DNA from: Rhizophagus clarus
Lineage: Eukaryota > Glomeromycota > Glomeromycetes > Glomerales > Glomeraceae
Length of the DNA: 64,000 bases
Direction: 5' to 3'
NCBI GenBank assembly: GCA_015698045.1
Contig: BLAL01000048.1
Coordinates: 248,001 to 312,000, forward strand
A program made the position numbers and the translations under genes. Below the pieces are notes generated by a model. It saw only the letters and a program-made list of their open reading frames with translations, ran no database searches and had not been told where the DNA came from. Each line of letters opens with the position of its first letter. The first letter of the stretch is position 1. This document shows, one piece after another, positions 11,601 through 24,600 of the stretch.

Positions 11601-14276
11601 CTTCTTCATATAATTCAAACGCTATGGTTTCATTTTCTTCAGTTCCTATTCCATATTGATAACAATATCCAAGACCAAATATTGCATTAATCTGACCTTT
11701 TTCAGCTGCTTCTTTATATAATTCAAATGCCTTGATTTCATTTTCTTCAGTTCCTATTCCATAACAATAACATTTTCCAAGATTATATATTGCATTAATT
11801 TGACCTTTTTCAGCTGCTTCTTTATATAATTTAAATGCTTTGATTTCATTTTTTTTAGTTCCTATTCCATATTGATAACAATATCCAAGATTATATATTG
11901 CATTGATCTGATCTTTTTTAGCTGCTTCTTCATATAATTCAAATGCTTTGATTTCATTCTTTTCAGTTCCTATCTCATATTGATAACAATATCCAAGATT
12001 ATATATTGCATTAATTTGACCTTTTTCAGCTGCATCTTTATATAATTCAAATGCTTTAATTTCATTCTTTTCGGTCCCTATTCCATGTTGATAACAATAT
12101 CCAAAATCACATATTGCATTAATCTGATCTTTTCCAGCTGCTTCTTTATATAATTCAAATGCTTTTACATCATTCTTTTCAGCCCCTATTCCATTTTCAT
12201 AACAATATCCAAGATTATATATTGCATCAATTTGACCGTTTTCAGCTGCTTCTTTATATAATTCAAATGCTTTGATTTCATTCTTTTCAGTTCCTATTCC
12301 ATACTGATAACAATATCCAAGATCGCATATTGCACTAATCTGATCTTTTTTAGCTGCTTCTTTATATAATTCAAATGCTTTGATTTCATTCTTTTCAGTA
12401 CCTATTCCATACTGATAACAATATCCAAGATCACATATTGCATTAATCTGACCTTTTCCTACTGCTTCTTTATATAATTCATATGCTTTGATTTCATTCT
12501 TTTCAGTTCCTATTCCATTTTCATAACAATATCCAAGATTATATATTGCATTAATCTGACCTTTTTCTGCTGCTTTTTTATATAATTCAAATGCTTTGAT
12601 TTCATTCTTTTCAGTTCCTATTCCATTTTCATAACAATATCCAAGATTATATATTGCATTAATCTGACCTTTTTTTGCTGCTTTTTTATATAATTCAAAT
12701 GCTTTGCTTTCATTCTTTTCAGTTCCTATTCCAAATTGATAAAAATGTGCCAAAAAAACTAAACATTTTTGTCTATCCTTATTATCTAATAAATAATTAA
12801 ATATTTCATTTTCACTTTTATTTTTTAACATTATATGTTGTTTAACTAATTGAACATAGTCATTTTTATAAATTCCTTTTTGGATGGCGTTTTCATATAG
12901 TAAAAATAATTCATCAATTATAATCAAATTTTTATCAATTGTTAGTTCATCATACTCTAAATTACTATATTCGGTTTGTAAATAGTTAATAGTTAAACTT
13001 GAATTATCATTAATACTATCATTTTCAATATTGCTTATAATATTTCTATGAATTTTTATTTCATTTGTATTTAAATTAATTAATCTTAGGTCAGAAACCA
13101 CTTGTTGTGTATCTGGCCTATCATCTGGGTTATTTCGCCAACACCCTAAAATAATATTTTGAAACAAATAAAAATTAGTAATAAAATTAAATACATTAAA
13201 GTAAATATCAAATAATATAGTAAAGGAGTTTACTTGTATAAATATCAATATAATCAACTGGTGTGTCAGAAACTGGAATTTCTCTTTTTCCATTTAGAAT
13301 TTCCGACATTAATACTAATTTTTCACTATAAGATTTAAATGGTATTTGACCAGATGATATTTCCCATAGGAGTACGCCAACGCTGTATATATCTGATTTC
13401 TTATTTTCTTTATAATTTTTATCACCATCCGTTTTTTTTTTGAAAAGTTGTGGATCAATATAAGAAATCATTACTGATAAATTGTCATTCGATGATATTT
13501 CTGATATTCTACTTGAAAGCTCAAAGCCTGTTAATTTGATTATATTTTGGTGAACTAATATATTTTTAGAATGCTATTTGTTATAATTATTATTTTAGTT
13601 ACACATGATTAAAGTAAGAAATTTTTCAAAAGATTTATAAATATTACTTACTAGGCCACGATGGATAATATCTTTTTTATGTATAAATGAGACTGCATTA
13701 GCAATTTGAATAGCAAATTGTAACTTAATATTCCAATCTAATTTATAAAAATTATTTTTTAAATAATTTCTCAATGTACCGCCATCTGCATATTCAAGAA
13801 CAAGCAAATAGCCTGAATCTTTATCTTTTTGGTCATTAATAAAGATAACCCAATTATTAAACCCGTTACTTTAAAATCAAGCTTAAACATAATGTATTAC
13901 TCACCTTTTCTTTTAGTGATCCCGAAAAACTGAATAATATTTTTGTGAAAATTTACTTTACATAATATTTTTATCTAAAAAGAAAATATATTTTTAATAC
14001 TAATTGAAAAATATTAATAGTTAATAGTTTATATACCTCATTAACAAGTCCTCTCATAACATCTTTATTGAATTTAAAGGATTTTAATGCTACAATAGTA
14101 TCTCGACTTTCCCAAGTAGACCAATAAACTCTACCAGATGTTCCAGAACCTATATGTTGAATATTTTGAAATTCATCGTAATCATGGTAATTAATATAAT
14201 CTTTAGAAATGCCATCCTCAATCCATTGAACGCATTCGTTAGAATCTACAATTTCGCTGTTGGAACTATCTGCCAT
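8615..14276 (-). CDS. F: pseudokinase - 13 Sel1 repeats - MACPF-like protein
   Basis: Nine-exon model of 1685 aa; minus-strand exons 14276-14037, 13974-13905, 13824-13652, 13573-13234, 13145-11285, 11216-11145, 11064-11035, 10970-10935 and 10850-8615. The start is the ATG of MADSSNSE. The kinase part (about 25-310) keeps a glycine loop ([10 protein letters not shown]) and lysine (VALKSF), but HRD reads HRG and DFG reads GFE, so it is probably catalytically dead. Thirteen Sel1 repeats follow (about 400-880, unit [28 protein letters not shown]). Three tiny exons of 72, 30 and 36 nt, each preserving phase 2, link to the MACPF-like region: unit 1 with SIGGRIFI, unit 2 with [15 protein letters not shown] and KIIPLYKIL, then a beta-rich tail. 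An alternative is two genes split near 11285, but the 8615-10850 exon has no ATG ahead of its conserved LNHGL start and every phase fits the fusion. Confidence 0.75.
11340..12750 (-). repeat. Tandem 108-bp repeat array encoding 13 Sel1 units
   Basis: Within exon 5 of gene F, about 13 consecutive units of about 108 bp encode 36-aa Sel1 repeats. The units are nearly identical at DNA level: the block complementary to AAATGCTTTGATTTCATTCT recurs in most of them. The [10 protein letters not shown] motif varies only slightly ([30 protein letters not shown]). The low divergence suggests recent expansion or homogenisation, and copy number may vary between strains or assemblies. Confidence 0.85.
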
Positions 14277-14381
14277 TTTCTATAAGGATTTTTTGGAACT
14301 TTATGAAAGTCCTTTGTTTAATAGAAACGTGCAAGTGTTACACAAGGCGTTTCTTTCATACATAATGGTCGGTTTTATACT

Positions 14382-14404
14382 AGTCCAGAGTGACGCAGGA
14401 CTAT
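14382..14404. repeat. Short dispersed repeat, degenerate copy (AGTCCAGAGTGACGCAGGAC)
   Basis: Resembles GTCCGGAGCGAAGCGAAGGA at 25971 and GTCTGGAGTGAAACGAAGGA at 41510, each followed by CTAT. Only this core is shared at this site. Confidence 0.35.
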
Positions 14405-15442
14405 TTATTTGTACTGCATTAGGCAAATTTGTGTTTAAATTAATCTACCTTACTTATTTCTTCTTTCACATTTGTAGCACTTTAGTACTTTGTAACACAA
14501 TTGTTATTTGCAGATTTCATAGCATATTAAGCGTCCGTTTACTTAGTAAATTAATTTGCTTTGGCTAATTTATGAAAAATGAAAAAATATAAATTACATT
14601 TTATTTACTAGTGGTTGATAATTAATAATAATATTAAAATTAGATTAGAGTTTGGGTTTTATCATTTTTATATTGATCTTATGTACTATTTATTTGCCTA
14701 TATCTACTTCAAATATGTTTAATATTTGTATTAAAAAAAAAAACATTCTCGTCAGCATGGCCAAGATGAGGAAATGAAGCAATTGGATGAAAAATTTTAC
14801 CCCGGGCGTTGCCCCAGGTTCATTGCGTTGTATGTTTAATAACGGTACACATGATTAATAAATCATTAAGTTATTTAAAAAATAAAGAATTTATAGTTAC
14901 GATCAAACATATTTATTTAAATAGATCAGCAGACGACAATAAAAAACCTTAAGTAAATTAGGTTTAGATTTATTAATATAATTCAATATTCAGATCAAAA
15001 AAATAAAATATTACGCTAACTTTTGTTAATTTAACATTATAAATATGGAAAGATTTCTACCTGAACACTTTATCTATGAAAATATGTTAAATACTAAAAT
15101 TTTGCTAATGATAGCCATAGTGTCACAAAAATAAATTCTTGAAGCTTGTATTTTTTTTTTTATGTACAAACACGGTCCATTTGGATTTAAATTCCGGAAA
15201 AAGCAAAGAGAAACGACTAAAATCTTTTTAACCAAAAAGAAATGAAAAAATTATCGAATTATAAAATAATATAGAATTATATTCACCATAATTATGTAAT
15301 TTTGATTCTAGATAAGGGTAAATATTTGATATGATACTGTTCAATTATTTCGACCAATTGAAGTGACTATGAAGTAAACATGAGACAACAGGTTAGGAAA
15401 TATTGGGATTGTGTCTTTTAGTTGAAAGAATATTCCTCCAAT

Positions 15443-15679
15443 CCATTAAGTGCTTAAAACATTCTAAAATATTATTATTATCGCTGTTTTCAAAATGGTT
15501 CACGCCGTTGTGTTTGGAAGAAAAAAAAAAAGAAAACCGAAAAGCGGACGAAAAGCGGACGAAAACTAGACAAAATATGAACGAAAATCGGATGAATATT
15601 GGTATTCGAATATTTAATCATAAATAAATAACATCAACCATTTTGAAAACGGCGATAAATAATATTTTGAACATTAATG
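15443..15679. repeat. Foldback element with about 45-bp arms
   Basis: The left arm (15443-15500, containing ATCGCTGTTTTCAAAATGGT) pairs with the right arm (15636-15679, complement containing ATCGCCGTTTTCAAAATGGT). The arms enclose about 135 bp of purine-rich DNA with a repeated AAAGCGGACG motif. A palindromic, MITE-like remnant is the simplest explanation; no target duplication was recognised. Confidence 0.5.
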
Positions 15680-16263
15680 AAAAAAAAACCTATCATAATT
15701 AATTTGTACTTTAGGAAAAAAAAAGTTTCGGTCAAACAAATATAAATGTAAGAATAATAAATCTATTCACTTTTGCATTTATTTTAATATAAATTTTGCT
15801 AAAATTATTATTACACATAATCATCTGAAATGATAGAAACGTGATATAAATTCAAAGCGAGAGATTGTTAAACACTTAAACACATTATCACCAGCTGTTA
15901 ACAATGCTGTATTATAATTTTATTACAACCAACCAAGAAGAAAGAAGAGCATTCCTCTTAATGAATTAATTAACCAATATATATTGTTTACACTGCTTAC
16001 TAACGCTTCATTTTTTAAATGATTTATTAACATCATACTGCCTTTCATAAGTTTGATACTTAATTAAAAAATGAGAATAAAACAATTATAAGACAACACT
16101 TTATAAATCGCATAATTTTTCGTGTGCACTAGTGTTGTCTGCCGTAAATAGTTGCAAGTCCAAAAATCAAGGTTGTAAATCAGAACATAGTATTTACAAA
16201 TAATAAGTAATAATTATTGCACATGTTCTATGTAAGCACTGGACATTTTCCGCGTATGTTATT

Positions 16264-16355
16264 GATCACTTTATAATAGTGATACACAAATTTTGATCAC
16301 TTTATAAATAGTGATACACAAATTTTAATCACTTTATTCAATAAGATACACGAAA
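16264..16355. repeat. 31-32 bp tandem repeat, about 2.9 copies
   Basis: Unit GATCACTTTATAATAGTGAT followed by ACACAAATTTT occurs at 16264-16294 and 16295-16326, with a decayed third copy at 16327-16355. Each unit contains the imperfect palindrome ATCACT...AGTGAT. Confidence 0.7.
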
Positions 16356-16655
16356 AAGGCCCAGTTTTCTTACGTCAAACACAATTACATATCCGTTAGT
16401 GATGTAACGGGAACTGTAGTAAAAAATTAATTTCAGCTAAACGTTTGAATAGTAAAACAAATATATATCAAAGAATGCAATTTTATTTTTTTGTTCTTAT
16501 AAATAAAACAAGTTTTACCGTAAGGGTAGTGACATATATTAGCTAATATTTTTTTACTATAGGCGCTTACCCCATATCTTGGTCACGTGCAACCAATCAT
16601 ATTTTTTAAAAATTGTGTACCTAAGATTTTTGCTCTCAATTTGATCGATTTCTTT

Positions 16656-16717
16656 GTTTCAAAAAGAATGCTATAAACAGATAATTGTTTCAAAAAGAAT
16701 GCTATAAACAGATAATT
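16656..16717. repeat. Perfect 31-bp direct repeat, 2 copies
   Basis: Two exact adjacent copies (16656-16686 and 16687-16717) of a unit starting GTTTCAAAAAGAATGCTATA. Confidence 0.85.
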
Positions 16718-18526
16718 ATAATAATTATGAATTTATAAATTTTTGTAATTTTTTAATTAAGTGATCGGCATTAGTATCTAAAGTACAGTACGTAAAAATG
16801 CGCTATCATGAAAATTATGCCCAATTGCAAGAGAATCATTAAACTACTTAAGGAAATTCGTTCTCTTTAGTTTACTTTTAGTTTGTAAAAAAATATTCAA
16901 TTTATATGTATTATACGTGGTCGAAATTCTTTCTAGATCAACGACTGTTGCAAAGATATCACAAACAGCTGCTTTATTTTAAAATAATGTTTTTGTGAAA
17001 TATTGCCGCTTCTCAGAAATTCAAAATTTCGATAATTTCCGAGATGGATTAAATGATTTAATCTTCACAATATCCTGTAAGATACGAATAATTCATTACA
17101 TAAATCATAAGATAGATTATAGAAGCTATTTACTCGTAGAGCTGTTGAATTCTATCAAATTCCAATCGTCCGCATGTTCCAATCAACATTCCCTCTAGAC
17201 GTTTTCGCGTGATATCTTTGACGTATTGTGACTACTTTTGGACTGGCAACTTGAAGATATGTCACCTATATTCTCGCCTACACTCACATTTGTACTCAAC
17301 TTTCCTTTTACGTGCTTTCAATTCATCAAAATCTTTCAATTTACATTCACTTAAATTAGACCATGGAAATACTATTAATAGATTAAGAACGGCTAGTATA
17401 TGATTTTTCATTGAATGTATCCCAATAAGTTTGCTTCTTAAAATATATTAAATAATTATTTCATCAAAATTTCTTTTACCATTTTCGATCTCGATTGAAT
17501 TACTATCTTTAAATCAAAATACTAATCTATCCAGGATTTGGAAATGCTTTTTTTATGCCAAAAAATTATTATTTTAAAGTACGTTTTTAAAAGATGATAG
17601 TACTGTATTGTACCGCCTGTTATATTAATGGATGCTAGTACTAAATCATACATTTAAATAATGATAAGAATATACAGTATAGTTTTTAAGTGATAAAAAT
17701 AAAATTCTATGGTTTATATTATACCATCCTACTATTTATCCTGCTTTTTAAAATCAACTAGTTTATCGCTATGATATAAATTTAAAAAATTCTTATACGT
17801 GCAAAATGAAAAATCTGAAAAATTTTGTGAATTCATACGCGCGCTATATGTAAATGTAAAAATAATAATAATGCAACTGTACGCTGCGCCTATTGCACTA
17901 CAAAAAAACGTGTTAATTAAAATCATCTGAAATTATATAAATGGCAATTTAAAATGATTGTGATGTTCCATGTGAGTATGCTGCAGGCGTCTTGGCATTT
18001 CTGTTGTGCAAATTATCGTAATCATTGTAATTACCAAAAAAATTTAGTTTTGCGAAACAAACAAACACAAAAAAAAAACTATTTCTGGAAATTCCGGAAA
18101 ATCGCGGAACGCCGGTATTTATCTGTCACAACAACACTTACAAATCTACATTTCGAACCGTCAAACCGGACAAGTTCGAACTATCGGTTCATTGAACTGT
18201 GATTATTCATAGTTGCGAATTAATCTATAATAAGGTCAATAAATGATTCTTTATTAATATGCCAAACCTAAAAAAAAAAAAATGTTGTAAAACCTTGTGA
18301 AATATACTTCGAATTCCTGTACGTACGATTACCCCAAAAAATAATTTCTAACTATATAGTGAATAAAATCTTATTGTTTAATAATTGCAATTCCTAAAAA
18401 TCCATTTCTGCAACAACAAAAAATTTGGATCTAGACGAAATTGTTGATTTGTAATATAGATGTTCGCACGCACAATAACGTAATAACCGACTCATGTGTA
18501 ACTGCATGTTTCAGATTTTGATAATG

Positions 18527-18642
18527 ATCTGCGGGTCACATCCTCGTGGTTTAAGTATTAAATATAAAAATATAAAAACCTAGATTTAATTAATTCACTT
18601 TGATTAAATAAAAAAAAAAAAAAAAAAAAATTCTTCTTAATC
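18527..18642 (+). promoter_or_regulatory. Promoter/5' leader of gene A, conserved with gene B
   Basis: Shares blocks with the region just upstream of gene B: GATCTGCG followed by ACATC (18527 here, 28226 in B), a TATA-like AT stretch (18560-18575) and the exact block AAAAACCTAGATTT (18574-18587; B 28272-28285). A run of about 22 A (18609-18630) then precedes the ATG. The conservation reflects the tandem duplication and may mark the core promoter or transcript start. Confidence 0.5.
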
Positions 18643-21600
18643 ATGACGTCATTTAACGAGTGGATTAATAAAACAAAAAATAGCAACATAAAATATATTG
18701 AATATAGTGAATTTAGTAATGTGGGAAAAGTGGGAGAAGGAGGATATGGAACTGTAAAAAGCGCTAATTGGAAAAGTTGTGAAATTAAAGTGGCATTAAA
18801 GACTCTCAATAATAATTCTTCAGTTGATGAAAATTATATGAACGAGTTTGTTAAAGAAGTAAATATTATTAATAAAATTATAATATCCGATAATTACACA
18901 ACTTATTAAATAATTTTATGTTTTAGTTGAAGAATCTAAAAGAAGCCAGTTTTCATCCAAACATAATTGGATTTTATGGAATTTCAGAAGGTTTATATAT
19001 TTTATGTAAATTTTTATGAAATTAATCTTAATAATAATTTACTAATTTTTATTTTATATTAGAACCATCAAATAAATATGCAATGGTATTAGAATTTGCC
19101 AATCAAGGAAATTTAAGAGAATATTTAACGATTTATTTTAAAACTCTTCAATGGAGTGATAAAATTCGGATGGCTTCGGATATTGTACGCGGATTGAAAT
19201 GTTTACATTCCAGTCATATAATTCATAGAGATTTGGTAATATATCCTTTGTTATTATATTGTGTTCTATCTTTTTTTATTAATCCTATTAATTTATTTAT
19301 TTCACTTTATTTTATAGCATGCAAAAAACATATTAGTTAGTAATCATAAACTAATGATCGCTGATTTCGGTGCATCTAAACAATTATTAGAAACTACATC
19401 TAATTCATCATGTTCAACAGCTGATGGGATAGGAATGATTGAATATATGGAACCACAACGTTTTAAGATTATTGATTACAAAAAAAATAAAAAGTCCGAT
19501 ATATATAGTTTAGGCATTTTATTATGGGAAATTTCAAGCGGACGTCCCCCTTATCTTGGCTATCCACGATATGCATTAGGTGCTTACATTAGTTATAATA
19601 ATATTAGAGAAAAGCCAATTAAAGATACACCTTTGGAATATCAACAGCTTTACCAAAAATGTTGGAATGATGATCCAAATTTAAGACCCGATATTGAAGA
19701 TGTATGTGATATTTTAATTAAATTAGAAACTGATGAATTTCCGGGTCTACCTTTGATAGTTTTACAACCACAACCTGATTCATCATCATTTATTGAGGGC
19801 AAAAAATCTAATTCAACGTTAATTAGTTCTTGTCGTTATGACAGTAATCAAGATGATTTAGTGATTGCTACTGAAATAGTTGGAAAAGAAGAATTTAGGA
19901 ATTTGTTAATAGTAGGATACGCTAGTAGCGGTAAATCCACTTTATCCAATGTTCTATGTGCTGCTAACGACTTTGAGGAATGTGAGTCTTCGGCCAGGAA
20001 TACTAGGAACTTTCAAAAAACCGTTTTCAAGCGGAATGGAACGACATATCGTTTGATTGATATCGGATTTAATTCAATTAAAAATATTTTGTCTAATAAA
20101 ACGGAAATAATCCGTTGGATGCCAGAAGGAATAAGCCAAGTTTTATTTGTAGTTGACGGAAGATTCAATGAAAAAGAAGTAGAAATGTTCGAGTTATTTG
20201 AAAAATTAATTTTTGACAGCAAGATTGTCGAATACACTACCATTGTGAGAACTAAATTTTATAATTTTAAGAACAAATACAAATGCGAAGAAGATATAAA
20301 CCAAATGTGTGAGGAAAGCAAAACGATCGCTAAAATAATCAAATCATGTAGTGTCATACATGTTGACAATCCTTCAACAAATATCATCGTCAATGATGAT
20401 GATGATCAAGAAAGAATTAATTATAATAAAAAAATAAGAGAAAAGTCAAGGAAAATACTATTAAATCACTTGGAGATTGTATGTCAAAAGAAATGTTACA
20501 AATATAATGATGTATTTACATGTATGTTTTTTTTTTTTTATTTTTATTGTTGTTTATTTTAAATTAATAATTTAATTAAAAACTTTATTAGATTCTCAAT
20601 TAATAATTGATCAACTGGAAGAGAGAAAAAAAAAATTGCTGAGTAAGTATAATTAATTCTATTCAATAATAATAATTGATATTTTTTATTAATAATCTAT
20701 GTATTAATTGGACGGGATTTCAGTTTATACACCAGATAAAACGAAAGAACAAAAAATTATAAATTTGTTAATAGTTGGTTACGCTTGCAGTGGTAAGTCC
20801 ACGTTATCCAATGCACTATGTGATACTGACCATTTCGAGGGAAACAAAAATTCAATTAAGAAGACTAAAAGTTTCCAGAAACAAAGTTTTAAATGGAAGG
20901 AAACGGAATATTGTGTTGTTGATACCGTTAAAATCGGAGATATTAAGAATAATATACACGAAAAAATAGCAGAATTGATTTGTTTGATACCGGAAGGGAT
21001 AAGTCGTGTTTTATTTGTGATTGACAAAAAATTCTCAGCAGAAGAAGCAAGTACATTTAACTTGTTTAAAGATCACATTTTTGAGAGTGGTATTGCCGAA
21101 TATATCACAATTGTAAGAACTAAATTTAATAATTTTAAAAATGAAGATGAATGCAATAAAGATAAAGAAGACCTATGTGGTTGGAATGAATCAATCGCTA
21201 AATTATGTAAGAGTGCCGTTTATGTCGACATTCCTCCGATAAATATTTCGGTTCGTGATGAAGACGATAAAGAAATGATTAGAATTAATGAAAAAAGAAG
21301 AAATCATTCAAGAGAAATACTACTAGACCACTTGAATAAAGTATTACGGGAAAAATACTATAATTTAAAAGTATGGGATAATGCCTCCATTGTAGGATCC
21401 GAAGTTCCGGCGCGCAATTTGAAGCCAGGCCCCTCCAAAAGAAGTTTAAAATCTGGTTGGTAGAGTTAATTATTTCGATTAGAATCAAAATGAATATTTA
21501 CTAATAATTAATTATATTTAGACGACATGAATTCATCTCAAGAAACAATTGGAAAGTTGATAATAGTTGGTCGCACTAATAGTGGTAAATCTACATTAGC

Positions 21601-24600
21601 AAATGTACTTAGTGATCCGAAACAAGAAACGAAATATTATGTGGTTGATACTAAGGTCACCGATCTAACTAAAAATATATTAAGACTTTCGGATGAGATG
21701 AGCCAATTTTTATTTGTTATTGACGGGAAGTTTACGACAGAAGAAATTAAAGCTATTTTTAACAGCGGCATTTATGAAAATGTCACTATTATAAGGACTA
21801 AATTTAGTAACTTTAAAAATGAAGATGAATGCAATAGAGACAAAGAGGAATTGCAAAAGGAAATCAGATCTTTTTATAAGGAAAGTGGAATAGTTGCTAA
21901 AATATGCAGAAGTATAGTTTACGTGGATAATCCGCCAATAAATATTTCCGTTATTGATGAAGATGATAAAAAAACAAATGAAATTAATAAAAAAAAAAGA
22001 AATCAGTCAAGATTTATACTATTAAATCACTTGGATAAAGTATTTCTGGAAAAATATTATGAATTAAAAGCGCAGTTATATAGTAATGCTTCCAAGGGAA
22101 ATATTGTTAAAGTTGAACACTCTTTAAAATTAGAAATTCCAACACTAGATAATAATTGCTTTGAAAAAGCGGAACGCGATTTTGGCGAAAAAATCTTGTC
22201 AAGTAAGTAATTTGAATACAATGATTAATATTAGAATTGTTTATTAACTTATTATTAACATTAATTAGATATGATTAAAAACTTGGGTCATAATAATAAA
22301 GTGTGCATAATAAAATTTTTGAAGGAATGGATTGACGAAAGAATAAATGAAAAAGATATCGATTATCTTAGTTATAATGAATTTGGCAATGTAGAAAAAT
22401 TTGACAAGGGAATTCACAAATCCTTAAAAAAAGCCAATTGGGAAAATCAAAAAATTACTGTCGTATTAAAAAATTTGAATAATTCACGAGTTAATGAAAG
22501 TGACTTTAAAGAACTTATTACAAAGGTTTGAATAATAGTTTTACTTTTATTTATTTTCTTCCTTTAAAGAGAAATTTTTGAATATTTAAAAAAATTATTT
22601 ATAATACAGCTAAAAACTTTTCGTAAAGTTAATCATCCAAACATCAATCGTTTTTTCGGGTTAACGAGAGGTATGCAGCGTGCTGTAAAATTTGTTGTGG
22701 TTTGCAATACCCTATAATTACCACTAAATATGTTGTTTTTAAATTTAATAGATTCAGACGGCAATTACTTTTCTGTAATGGAGTATGTTAACGGAGGAAA
22801 TTTGAGGGATTATTTAAAAAGCAAATTCGACACATTACGATGGAATGACAAATTACAAATGGCACTTGATATTACTCGCGGATTAACTTCGTTACATTTA
22901 AAAAAAATAATTCATGGAAATTTGGTAAGCAAAATTTATTTAGATTTTAAATCCAGTCTGGTTTAACGCCTTAATTAATAATGATTATTATTAAATCATA
23001 AAGCATTCGCGTAACGTATTGGTTAATAACGGTACAATGATAATAACGGACTTAAGATTACTCAATCAGGTTGAAAAAGTTACGTCTGAGTATACAGTCT
23101 ATGTTGAACCTCAATATCACCGCAATCCGAGTTATGAACGAGATATGAAATCTGATATTTATAACTTGGGTGTTCTTTTATGGGAATTGACAAGCGGGCA
23201 TCCCCCCTTTTTTAATTATACGCAAAGAGCATTTGGTTTAGCTCATTTAGAGAATAAACTTCTAAATGGAGGGAGGGAAGAACCAGCTGCGAATACACCT
23301 TTGGAATATATACGACTTTATCAAAAGTGTTGGCAAGACGACCCAAATCTGAGACCTAAAATTAATGAAGTTTACGAAATTTTATCTCAACTGAAATTAC
23401 AATCCGACACTGATGAGCAGCTTAAATCTCGAGTAACTCTAACGAGTCATCGATCATTTTCTCCACATACTGCGAAAATTACTTTGGAAATATTTAAGAT
23501 TTCGCATCAAGAAATAATTAGACAACTTAAATTAAATCATGGTTTAGTTTTAAACGGGTACGATATAATGACAAGCATACAAGGAGTTGTTGTTGAAGAT
23601 GGTGAATTAGAAGTGAATTTATATAAGGGACAACCTTTAGTATATACGTCCATTAATCATTCCGAAGATAATAATTTAAAAATAGATACTTGCATTAATT
23701 TTCCAGTTGCTGAAATCAATTATAATGCAAATTTATTAGAATCCTTTACAGAATATGCAAATGATGAAAAGAAATTACGTGAATCGTATGGTGATTGTTT
23801 TGCAAGAAGAATTTTAGTCGGTGGTCAATTATTTATCATAGATTTTAATTCGGCAACTCAAACACAAATTAAAGCTTTAAAGTTTTATTTATATCTTGCA
23901 TATAATTCAGCTAAATATCCTACAGAGTTCCAATTCAACAGTTTATTTACCTTGAATATTTTACCAAAATTAGTTACATTGGATGGAGAAAAGTTAAATA
24001 CTCATGAAGAATTGATCAATTGGATGAATAATTTATATCAAAAGAAAATGGGTAACATAATTTCTTATGATAACCTCATTCCTATCTCTCAATTAGGACG
24101 CAATGCATCATTGGTAAATGGAGACGAAGCTTTTAAAGAACAACAACCCGGAGTCGCTAATTTTAAAGAAAAGTTAAGTTTAGAAAAGTGGGTTGGCGAC
24201 GCGGTGAATGATAACTTGATTAGTTGGACCAAGGATTTTAATCTTTTTCATGGATTGATAATTAATAAAAATGACGAAACAGAAATTAGCAAGAAAATTC
24301 CCGTTAACTTGATTGAAATTCCTATAGTCGTTTCAAATAATAGATCTTATTCGAAAATTATCAAGTCATCAACAAAATTGGAATTTACTTTAATCACCAA
24401 TAATATTTTTTCAATTGAAAATTTAAGCACTTTTCCATTTATTAACAATAACGACAAAAATTATGAAAGTTATAATCATTTTTTAATCAAATGCGAAAAA
24501 TATGAAATTCTCTTAAATACGAATAATATAAAACCCACAGAAGAATTTGAGCGAGCCATAGAAGAAGCACTTGATAGTATGAAACCATTGAAAGCTTTAC

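Larger units (their letters stand above)
14277..18642. other. Intergenic region between divergent F and A
   Basis: This 4.4-kb gap lies between the 5' ends of F (minus) and A (plus). It contains a short dispersed-repeat fragment (14382-14404), a foldback structure (15443-15679), two short tandem repeats (16264-16355 and 16656-16717) and AT-rich DNA. No open frame in it looks protein-like. Confidence 0.5.

Noticed and set aside
14800..14850. GC-rich ACCCCGGGCGTTGCCCCAGG stretch as a possible tRNA or hairpin gene
   Set aside because: No tRNA A/B boxes or cloverleaf can be built around it; only a weak stem is possible.
18558..18809. Minus-strand frame over the start of gene A
   Set aside because: It reads poly-F from the A tract and overlaps the conserved kinase exon; composition is an artefact.
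20779..21027. Antisense open frames under the GTPase and MACPF exons (also 5550-5783, 29599-29922, 44762-45079)
   Set aside because: They are shadows of strongly conserved plus or minus coding exons and have no independent features.
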